Positions 39,276-44,868 of a stretch of 44,868 nt of DNA are shown here, one piece after another. The position numbers and the translations under genes were made by a program. The stretch covers positions 1 to 44,868 of the IMG/VR virus record IMGVR_UViG_3300042562_000491; one strand, 5' to 3'. The stretch is from a virus. The notes under the pieces were generated by a model. It ran no database searches and was not told the origin of the DNA. It saw only the letters and a list, made by a program, of their open reading frames with translations. Position 1 is the first letter of the stretch, and each line of letters begins with the position of its first letter.

Positions 39276-39432
39276 AAGCAAAGGTCTTGGAGATACAATT
39301 GAAAAGATTACAAAAGCAACAGGTATTAAAAAGATTGTAGACACAGTAGCTAATGTAGTTAATAAAGATTGTGGATGCAAGGCACGAAAAGACGCATTAA
39401 ACAGAGCATTTCCTTATCAAGATAAAAAATAA
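39259..39432 (+). CDS. Small Cys-containing phage protein (57 aa)
   Basis: I use ATG 39259 (MEQSNKSKGLGD), which lies inside the end of the preceding gene. The upstream ATG at 39211 encodes an atypical N-terminus. The product contains GLGDTIEKITKATGIKKIVD and CGCKARKDALNRAFPYQ, a pattern of many phage and Bacteroidota small proteins with a CxC pair. Function unknown. Confidence 0.65.
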   Translation: MEQSNKSKGLGDTIEKITKATGIKKIVDTVANVVNKDCGCKARKDALNRAFPYQDKK

Positions 39433-39437
39433 AAAAT

Positions 39438-39929
39438 ATGTCAGTTTTTAAATCGCAATTTTCAAGAGCATTAGCAGTTATTCCAACAGATAATGCAAAT
39501 GTTCCTTATCCTGCTCCTGTTGGTTCAGGTACAAATACAAGTGCTGTTACCAATCAATTGGTAAACACATCAGGTAACTTTATTAACTTGAACACAAGAA
39601 CAGGTGATATTGTTTATAATACAACTGATGGAACTGCTGCAACTGTAGTGTCTGTAACAAGTGCAACTGTGATTGTACTTAATGCAGATATATTTGCTGC
39701 AAGTGGTAAAGAATATATTATATATCAAGCATCTTCTCAAACAACTATTGGTAATTATGGTTGTTTCTTGTATGTAGGTGGAGCAGGAAATGTAAGAGTT
39801 ACTACAATTGGTCAAGATATTATAACATTTACAGCAGTACCTTTGGGAACAGTATTACCTGTTCAAGTTATAAAAGTACATTCTTCAGCAAGTGGAACAA
39901 CTGCAACACTTATTAATGCACTTTGGTAA
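39438..39929 (+). CDS. Probable virion decoration/structural protein (163 aa)
   Basis: This is a beta-rich, Thr/Val/Gly/Ala-rich protein, for example SGNFINLNTRTGDIVYNTTD, TVVSVTSATVIVLNADIF, and VLPVQVIKVHSSASGTTATL at the end. It has no Cys cluster or membrane segment. The composition is like phage capsid decoration or tail-associated proteins, and similar short proteins occur in crAss-like phages near the head genes. The exact role is inferred. Confidence 0.6.
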   Translation: MSVFKSQFSRALAVIPTDNANVPYPAPVGSGTNTSAVTNQLVNTSGNFINLNTRTGDIVYNTTDGTAATVVSVTSATVIVLNADIFAASGKEYIIYQASSQTTIGNYGCFLYVGGAGNVRVTTIGQDIITFTAVPLGTVLPVQVIKVHSSASGTTATLINALW

Positions 39930-39941
39930 TATTCTAACATT

Positions 39942-40235
39942 ATGATAAATGCCCAAGAAAAACAACAGCTTCAGGTTATGGCAGAAGAACTAGAATCTCT
40001 GAAGGAGGAAGTTTTTGAAATGAAAGCTATGTTGAAAGATGTTTATACTTTGTTAGCAGGGAATCCAATAGATAAAGACTCAAATGGGTTAATTGGAAAC
40101 TTTAAAGAAGTTAAGAAAGAAGTGTATGAACTAAAAGCAGAACTTAAAAGATATAAAGCATACTTCTACGCCCTTGTCACATTAGTTGGACTAGGCGCAT
40201 TAAAAATTATTACTGAGTTTATATTAAAAAAATAA
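39942..40235 (+). CDS. Coiled-coil single-span membrane protein (97 aa)
   Basis: Residues 5-70 form a coiled coil (EKQQLQVMAEELESLKEEVF, then LKDVYTLLAGNPID, VKKEVYELKAELKRYK). The C-terminal 25 residues are a membrane helix (YFYALVTLVGLGALKIITEF) ended by Lys-Lys. It opens the probable lysis block. It may be a holin-like or envelope-associated protein, but a C-terminal anchor with a long coiled coil is not diagnostic. Confidence 0.6.
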   Translation: MINAQEKQQLQVMAEELESLKEEVFEMKAMLKDVYTLLAGNPIDKDSNGLIGNFKEVKKEVYELKAELKRYKAYFYALVTLVGLGALKIITEFILKK

Positions 40236-40238
40236 AAT

Positions 40239-40349
40239 ATGGCTTACGTAAAGAACACAAAAATAAAAGGAGTTGCTGCTAAGACAAAGACAAGTAAAGT
40301 AAAAAATAGCAAACTATATAAAAAACAATATCGTGGTCAAGGTAGGTAA
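40239..40349 (+). CDS. Very basic small protein (36 aa)
   Basis: The product is Lys/Arg-rich with the end KKQYRGQGR, a form common in small genes of Bacteroidota phages. It starts 4 bases after the previous stop and overlaps the next gene by 17 bases. Short, but the composition and context support it. Function unknown. Confidence 0.5.
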   Translation: MAYVKNTKIKGVAAKTKTSKVKNSKLYKKQYRGQGR

Positions 40350-40887
40350 AAATATAATTATAATAGGTATACTATTAGTATTAATATTTTTTATGTTTGA
40401 CAAGTGCGGTGATGTAAAGGAGAGGATTATAACAAAAATAGATACAGTAGTACAGGTAAAACAGTACACTGAGTACAAGAAAGGAAAGGATATATACCAT
40501 AAGGTTTTAAATACTGTTTATAAAACAGATCAAGTGCAAGTACACGATACTGCATTTATTGTAAAAGACTACAACCAAGTAGTGGCTTACTCAGACACAA
40601 TAAGAAAAGACAGCAATGTTTTTATTATAAATGACACCATATCCCAAAATAAAATTCAATCAAGAAGCTTTAAATCTAGCATAGTAGAGAAGACAATCAC
40701 TATAACCAACGACATATATCATAAACAAAAAAATGAGTTATATTTAGGGTTGGTTGGTGATGTAAGAATGTTTGACAACAAGATTGGAGTAGGTGTTGGG
40801 GTATTATATAAGAAACAAAAAGAGGTGTATACCTTTAGTTATACAACAAACCAATTTAGTATAGGATTACATAAAAAAATATTTTAA
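40333..40887 (+). CDS. Membrane-anchored protein of the lysis region (184 aa)
   Basis: It starts at GTG 40333, overlapping the previous gene, with an N-terminal membrane helix (NIIIIGILLVLIFFMF). A charged region (KERIITKIDTVVQVKQYTEY, then VYKTDQVQVHDTAFIVKD) follows, and a C-terminal beta-rich part (LYLGLVGDVRMFDNKIGVGV and SYTTNQFSIGLHKKIF) reminiscent of outer-membrane strand pairs. It could be a spanin-like envelope-spanning protein, but no lipobox or typical spanin motif is visible. Confidence 0.6.
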   Translation: MVKVGKNIIIIGILLVLIFFMFDKCGDVKERIITKIDTVVQVKQYTEYKKGKDIYHKVLNTVYKTDQVQVHDTAFIVKDYNQVVAYSDTIRKDSNVFIINDTISQNKIQSRSFKSSIVEKTITITNDIYHKQKNELYLGLVGDVRMFDNKIGVGVGVLYKKQKEVYTFSYTTNQFSIGLHKKIF

Positions 40888-40889
40888 CA

Positions 40890-41135
40890 ATGATAAAGAA
40901 CTTTATTTACTCACTTCTAAGTGAAGATGGAAAAATAAGTACCAAGAGATTTGTAGGTATAATTACAACTATATTCTTGTGTGGAGCATTAATTTATAGC
41001 TTATGCAGTAATACTCATAAGGATCCACCAACTATATTAGTTGAATGTCTAACTGCCCTTGCAATTGGGTCACTTGGTATATCAGCTACTCAAACTATTT
41101 TTAAGAAAAAAGATAATCAAGATGGCAACAGCTAA
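40890..41135 (+). CDS. Holin-like small membrane protein (81 aa)
   Basis: Two membrane helices, FVGIITTIFLCGALIYSLCS and LVECLTALAIGSLGISATQ, flank a polar loop (NTHKDPPTI). The C-terminus is basic (FKKKDNQDGN). The N-terminal phrase SEDGKISTKRFVGI is common to small membrane proteins next to Bacteroidota phage endolysins. Size, topology and position two kilobases before the endolysin make it the best holin candidate in the block. Confidence 0.6.
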   Translation: MIKNFIYSLLSEDGKISTKRFVGIITTIFLCGALIYSLCSNTHKDPPTILVECLTALAIGSLGISATQTIFKKKDNQDGNS

Positions 41136-41448
41136 AAAACCAATATCTAAAACTATTACTGATAAAGCAACAGAGGCTATTAAAATGCCTATTAGCTTTA
41201 AAGAGTTTTCAAAGAATCCTGTAATAGGAACATTGTTTATAGTTCTTCTAGCTATTGGGTATTTATATGTTGATGTAAGAAAAACATTCACTGATCAAGC
41301 GTCCACTCAGTCTGTAAAGATTGAGAAGCTAGAGGTAAAGGAAGAATTATTACACGATGCAGTTAGAAGACTAGATAGTTCTTTGTCATCTGCTACTTCT
41401 AAATTATCAACTTTAGAACAGCTTGGTCGCATAAATCATATTAAATAA
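41122..41448 (+). CDS. Inner-membrane spanin-like protein (108 aa)
   Basis: I use ATG 41122 (MATAKKPISK), overlapping the preceding gene by 14 bases. The longer ATG at 41059 lies well inside it. One membrane helix (VIGTLFIVLLAIGYLYVDV) is followed by a coiled-coil periplasmic part (VKIEKLEVKEELLHDAVRRL and SATSKLSTLEQLG). This is the i-spanin plan. Its stop overlaps the ATG of the lipoprotein gene that follows (TAATG), as in two-component spanin pairs. Confidence 0.6.
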   Translation: MATAKKPISKTITDKATEAIKMPISFKEFSKNPVIGTLFIVLLAIGYLYVDVRKTFTDQASTQSVKIEKLEVKEELLHDAVRRLDSSLSSATSKLSTLEQLGRINHIK

Positions 41449-41786
41449 TGAGAATCTTAGTACTGTGTATATTGTTTAGCTCTTGTCAATTAATAACAGG
41501 ACAAAAGATAGATGAACAACATTCTAAAGATGTAGAGTTTGAGGATTTATTAAACAAGGTAAATAAGACAAGTGAACTAAGTGCTGCTATACAAGACAAT
41601 GCATCTAAGAAAGCTGCAAAAATTGTTACTAATACAGTTAATAAAATAACTGCTTTAAATGCAGAAGTTAGCAATCTTAAAAATGAATTGAATGAAGCTA
41701 AATCAAAGTTGGATAGTGTTAATACTATTGACACAGGTAGTAAGTTTATCTTACGCACAATATCCACTGACCAAAAAAATAGGTAA
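41448..41786 (+). CDS. Outer-membrane lipoprotein, o-spanin-like (112 aa)
   Basis: A short signal (MRILVLCILFSSC) ends in a plausible lipobox with Cys13. The rest is a coiled-coil helical region (FEDLLNKVNKTSELSAAIQD, then LNAEVSNLKNELNEAKSKLD). Together with the upstream single-span protein, it forms an i-spanin/o-spanin-like pair. The last 95 bases overlap the next gene in another frame. Confidence 0.6.
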   Translation: MRILVLCILFSSCQLITGQKIDEQHSKDVEFEDLLNKVNKTSELSAAIQDNASKKAAKIVTNTVNKITALNAEVSNLKNELNEAKSKLDSVNTIDTGSKFILRTISTDQKNR

Positions 41787-42102
41787 TGACACTGTGGTTA
41801 TAATGACTATTAAACAGGGTGAGCAGATAAACAAGTCATTTGATGAGTATGAGGAAAAGGTTTCTAAGTTAAAAGATACAATTACTATATTAAAAAATAA
41901 TTTAATAGATGGTAAGAAACAATATGATAGTAGCATAGGTTTTGTCAGATCAGAAATAAGTGAGTATAAATGGAAATACGAAGAGAATAAAAAAATGTAT
42001 TCAAAAAACGAAGAGTTATTTTATAAAACCCACAATACAGATATATTACAAAAGATACTACTTGGTGTAATAGTAACATTTTTATTCTTTAAATTAAACT
42101 AA
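41692..42102 (+). CDS. Secreted or membrane protein with signal peptide and C-terminal anchor (136 aa)
   Basis: The signal peptide (MKLNQSWIVLILLTQVVSL, cleavage likely after SYA) is encoded within the last 95 bases of the upstream lipoprotein gene, in a different frame. A coiled-coil region follows (EKVSKLKDTITILKNNLIDG and EISEYKWKYEENKKMYSKNE), and a C-terminal membrane helix (ILLGVIVTFLFFKLN). It looks like a further spanin-type envelope protein. The overlap means that the two signal regions evolved together. Confidence 0.55.
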   Translation: MKLNQSWIVLILLTQVVSLSYAQYPLTKKIGNDTVVIMTIKQGEQINKSFDEYEEKVSKLKDTITILKNNLIDGKKQYDSSIGFVRSEISEYKWKYEENKKMYSKNEELFYKTHNTDILQKILLGVIVTFLFFKLN

Positions 42103-42103
42103 T

Positions 42104-42592
42104 ATGAAGATTTCAGAACACTTAGACTTAGCAGAATTAACCCGTAGTGAGTCAGCAAAAAGACTTGGAATAGCAAATATGCCTACAGAGGAGCATATTG
42201 CTAACTTTAAGATACTAGCAGATAATGTATTTGAGCCAATACGTAATAACTTTAGGTGTCCAATACATATCTCAAGTGGGTACAGGAGCAAAGAATTAAA
42301 TGCAGCTATTCCGGGTTCATCAAAAACATCTGACCATTGTAAGGGAATGGCTTTAGATTTAGACCAAGACAATAGTACTCAAGGAGTTACAAATAATGAA
42401 GTATTTCATTACATTAAAGACAACCTTAAATTTAAACAAATGATTGCCGAGTATCCTGTTAATGGATTACCGGGATGGGTACACGTTTCTTATGATAAGG
42501 ACAATCTTAAAAATGAGATTTTAATCTGCACAAAGAAAAATGGTAAGCCTAATTATTTACCATATAAAGGTAACGAGCACTTGGTATTGTAA
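42104..42592 (+). CDS. M15-family D-Ala-D-Ala endopeptidase endolysin (162 aa)
   Basis: The protein matches Peptidase_M15_3. It begins with MKISEHLDLAELTRSESA (typical N-terminus), then ISSGYRSKELNAAIPGSSKT followed by SDHCKGMALDLD, where His and Asp bind zinc and the S-x2-SxHxxGxAxD form is kept. GWVHVSYD supplies the third zinc ligand His. A catalytic Asp/Glu before GWVH is probable (QMIAEYP). It cuts peptidoglycan cross-links at the end of infection. The gene starts 1 base after the previous stop, at the end of the lysis block. Confidence 0.9.
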   Translation: MKISEHLDLAELTRSESAKRLGIANMPTEEHIANFKILADNVFEPIRNNFRCPIHISSGYRSKELNAAIPGSSKTSDHCKGMALDLDQDNSTQGVTNNEVFHYIKDNLKFKQMIAEYPVNGLPGWVHVSYDKDNLKNEILICTKKNGKPNYLPYKGNEHLVL

Positions 42593-42615
42593 ATAAAAAT
42601 ATCCAATAAAAACTA

Positions 42616-42623
42616 TATCTTTG
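42616..42623 (+). promoter_or_regulatory. Promoter box TATCTTTG
   Basis: This is an exact TAnnTTTG match, 24 bases before the ATG of the gene at 42647, in the only untranslated gap after the endolysin. It probably drives the tail-fibre genes downstream. Confidence 0.6.
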
Positions 42624-42646
42624 TAACAACTAAAAAATTAAATTAA

Positions 42647-42886
42647 ATGGAAAAAACAGTCAATTTAACAGAAGAAGAATTAGAATTTATTAAAAAAGGT
42701 TCAGCAGATTACACTAAAATTAAGATTAATCTTGGTGAACTTGAATTGCAAAAGCAAGGTTTGATCAAACAAGCACACGAAATTATAAATGCATTCTCTA
42801 ATAATGAGAAGATTCTTATAGATAAGTACGGAGCTGATTCAGTTATTAATATGCAAACAGGAGAAGTAACTCAAAAACAAAATTAG
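42647..42886 (+). CDS. Conserved helical phage protein (79 aa)
   Basis: This is a highly helical, charged protein (MEKTVNLTEEELEFIKKGSA, then LGELELQKQGLIKQAHEIIN) with a short C-terminal strand (YGADSVINMQTGEVT). Such proteins ('l.l.kge...ltlee.e.L.......' with a final dG.V) are common in phages, but I do not know the function. It is preceded by a clear promoter box and followed 4 bases later by a tail gene. Confidence 0.6.
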   Translation: MEKTVNLTEEELEFIKKGSADYTKIKINLGELELQKQGLIKQAHEIINAFSNNEKILIDKYGADSVINMQTGEVTQKQN

Positions 42887-42890
42887 TATA

Positions 42891-43154
42891 ATGAAAATTA
42901 ACTCATACACTATTGCTGCATTACCTAAGCTAGATGATAGACTTATAGGTACAAGTGTAAATGGTACACCTCCGGATGGAACCTATAACTTTACTCCTCA
43001 AGAATTATTAGAGTTATATGAAGCAAATTTCAATGCTCCTAATATTACAATTACCAATACGCCTGTGTACGCAGATAATGCAGCAGCTTTAGTAGGAGGA
43101 TTGGTTGCAGGTCAAATCTATAGGACAGCAGATTATTTGAAGATAGTACATTAA
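42891..43154 (+). CDS. Short tail-fibre-like protein (87 aa)
   Basis: The N-terminal 45 residues (INSYTIAALPKLDDRLIGTS, then DGTYNFTPQELLELYEA) parallel the start of the next gene, which looks like a tail fibre, so this is a shared anchor module. The C-terminus (YADNAAALVGGLVAGQIYRT, ending LKIVH) has the GGL.xGQ.YRT...L.IVh motif seen at the ends of many phage tail proteins. The gene therefore appears complete but carries only an anchor and a short tip, without a shaft. Confidence 0.6.
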   Translation: MKINSYTIAALPKLDDRLIGTSVNGTPPDGTYNFTPQELLELYEANFNAPNITITNTPVYADNAAALVGGLVAGQIYRTADYLKIVH

Positions 43155-43168
43155 AACCCTCATAACGG

Positions 43169-44868
43169 ATGTCAAAGATTAGCACATATGAGGTAGTCCC
43201 CGTACCTAAATTGGCTGATAAGTTAATCGGCACAAGTGTTGGAGGGGTTATTGAAGATATAACTTATAACTTCACATTATTAGAGTTATTAAATCTATTT
43301 TTACCAATTATCCCTGCAAATAATTTGCAGGGTGTTTTAGATTACGGTAATACCGCAACTCAAGATATTGTATTGTATGGAACAATATACACCACAAATC
43401 TTGAGGTAACAAATACAGCAACTTTATTAGATAGTTATCTTAATGGAGATACTAATGTCTTGGGAGCATTATATGACGTAAATGGTTCAAAAGGACTTGC
43501 TGCTCAAGTACTTACAAGTACAGGAAACTACGTAGAGTGGGTAACACTACCACCTATATTTACCCCTAATTTACAACAAGTATTGACTGTAGGCAATACA
43601 GCTAATCTTGATATTATTTTAACTGCAAACATTCAAGCATTAGACATTAATGTAAACACTGCAACAGTAAACAACAATATTACTATTGATGGAACTATTA
43701 CGGATGGATATTCTTCAGTTGGAACTTTAAATCAAGTACTGTCAAGCACAGGAACAGATATTAAATGGGTTAATTTACCTGTTTATTCAGCCACATCACC
43801 ACTATTTCTTGATAGTATAACAGGTATATTCTCAATTCAGCAATCAAATGGAACCCAAAGTGGGTACTTGTCTGCAGCAGATTGGATAACATTTAATGGA
43901 AAACAAAATGCAGGAAACTACATAACTGCATTAACAGGAGAGGCAACAGCAACAGGTCCCGGATCAGTTGCTATTACACTCAGTAATCCTGCTGTTACAG
44001 GAAAGGTTTTGACAGGACTAAGTATTACAGGTGGGTCAATATCTGCAGCAGATAGTATCTTGTCAGCTTTTGGTAAGGTACAAAATCAATTAAATGGATT
44101 AGTTGGTGGAGTTATGTTCAAAGGTGTGTGGAACGCATTTACTAATACTCCAACATTAACAAGTAGTATAGGTACTCAAGGTTGGTACTACATTGTTGAT
44201 GTAGCAGGTACAACAAATCTTAATGGGATCACTGATTGGCAGGTGGGTGATTGGGCAATATTCAATGGTTCCACGTGGAACAAGATTGACAATACTGACT
44301 TAGTTACATCAGTAAATGGACAAGTTGGAGCTGTTAGTCTTACAACAGATGACATTAGTGAAGGAAGTCTAAATCTTTATTTTACAGATACACGTGCAAG
44401 AAATTCAGTAAGTGCGACTACACCATTGGCATATAATAATATTTCAGGTGTATTCTCTATTCAAGTTGCTACCACTTCACAAGATGGTTACCTTACTAGC
44501 ACTGATTGGACAACATTTAATAGCAAACAAAACGCATTAAGTGGCACAGGGTTAGTTAAGTCAACTTCAGGTACAATAACATATATCACCGACAACTCAT
44601 CTAATTGGAATACTGCATACAATGACTCAATTGTTAGTGCTGCTGTTACAGGTACAAGTACTAAAACACTTACACTTAATCAACAAGATGGTGGAACAAT
44701 TACTGCAAGTTGGTCAGACATAGACACAGGACTTACATCAATTGGATTAAGTATGCCTGTAGCATTTAGTGTTGCTAATACTCCATTAATAAGTAATGGA
44801 ACATTGGCTGTTACTGCTATTGGTACAGCTACTCAATATATTAGAGGAGATGGTCAATTAGCTACTTT
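43169..44868 (+). CDS. Tail fibre protein, 3' partial (at least 566 aa)
   Basis: The frame is open from ATG 43169 to the end of the window. The N-terminus (MSKISTYEVVPVPKLADKLI, then ITYNFTLLELLNLFLP) is paralogous to the preceding gene. The shaft contains phage fibre phrases: QSGYLSAADWITFNGKQNAG and a second similar DGYLTSTDWTTFNSKQNALS, and VMFKGVWNAFTNTPTLTSSI followed by WYYIVDVAGTTNLNG and WQVGDWAIFNGSTWNKIDN, then VNGQVGAVSLTTDDISEGSL. The repeats and beta-rich composition show a fibrous, probably trimeric appendage for host binding. The tip that decides specificity lies beyond the window. Confidence 0.85.
   Translation, partial: MSKISTYEVVPVPKLADKLIGTSVGGVIEDITYNFTLLELLNLFLPIIPANNLQGVLDYGNTATQDIVLYGTIYTTNLEVTNTATLLDSYLNGDTNVLGALYDVNGSKGLAAQVLTSTGNYVEWVTLPPIFTPNLQQVLTVGNTANLDIILTANIQALDINVNTATVNNNITIDGTITDGYSSVGTLNQVLSSTGTDIKWVNLPVYSATSPLFLDSITGIFSIQQSNGTQSGYLSAADWITFNGKQNAGNYITALTGEATATGPGSVAITLSNPAVTGKVLTGLSITGGSISAADSILSAFGKVQNQLNGLVGGVMFKGVWNAFTNTPTLTSSIGTQGWYYIVDVAGTTNLNGITDWQVGDWAIFNGSTWNKIDNTDLVTSVNGQVGAVSLTTDDISEGSLNLYFTDTRARNSVSATTPLAYNNISGVFSIQVATTSQDGYLTSTDWTTFNSKQNALSGTGLVKSTSGTITYITDNSSNWNTAYNDSIVSAAVTGTSTKTLTLNQQDGGTITASWSDIDTGLTSIGLSMPVAFSVANTPLISNGTLAVTAIGTATQYIRGDGQLAT

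Overview
The window is a 44.9-kb piece of a tailed, probably podovirus-like phage genome whose host is most likely a member of the Bacteroidota. The evidence is the AT-rich composition, several upstream boxes of the form TAnnTTTG (the Bacteroidota -7 element), the near absence of Shine-Dalgarno sequences, a primase-helicase with a BT4734/VirE-like N-terminus, DUF1071 and DUF3799-type recombination genes, and virion proteins of the kind found in crAss-like and Cellulophaga podoviruses. No terminase, portal, major capsid or DNA polymerase gene lies in the window, so it is an incomplete genome. Both ends cut through genes.

Layout. (1) 1-19410, + strand: late virion genes, namely a large tail/stabilisation-type protein, two further structural proteins, a GNAT-like gene, and three consecutive proteins resembling internal (ejected) virion proteins. 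The last is a 3625-residue giant carrying an HExxH metallopeptidase-like site and fifteen 22-residue leucine-rich repeats. (2) 19412-31376, - strand: the early block. It holds recombination and replication genes (SSB-like, DUF3799 nuclease, DUF1071 annealing protein, primase-helicase, SNF2-like helicase, VRR-NUC nuclease, two DnaA-domain-IV-like proteins) and many small genes, including four below 55 residues found by reading the gaps. Two complete hammerhead ribozyme sequences lie between early genes. (3) 31377-33200: a strand-switch region of about 1.8 kb with little coding. It contains a structured early leader, a perfect DnaA box, ten 22-bp imperfect palindromes, a strong terminator and a cluster of TGTCG motifs that partly repeats the region upstream of the primase. 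It is the best origin/early-control candidate. (4) 33208-35875, + strand: GroEL, a DUF2829/Tad2-like protein (anti-Thoeris family), a phosphoribosyltransferase-like protein and a GroES-like protein. (5) 35872-36333, - strand: a winged-helix protein. (6) 36396-44868, + strand: small basic proteins of unknown role, a GIY-YIG homing endonuclease beside a broken gene end, a lysis cassette (membrane proteins, spanin-like pair, M15 endolysin), and tail-fibre genes.

How it fits together. Early transcription probably runs leftwards from near 31790 through the structured leader and the small genes. Two self-cleaving ribozymes would divide that transcript into pieces. Rightward transcription from TAnnTTTG boxes near 32360, 33182, 36349 and 42616 would express the host-takeover genes (chaperonin, anti-defence) and the late genes. 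The most unusual points are the paired hammerheads (one with a stop codon inside its catalytic core), the phage-encoded GroEL/GroES pair enclosing a Tad2-like gene, the palindrome array, and the LRR block inside a giant virion protein.
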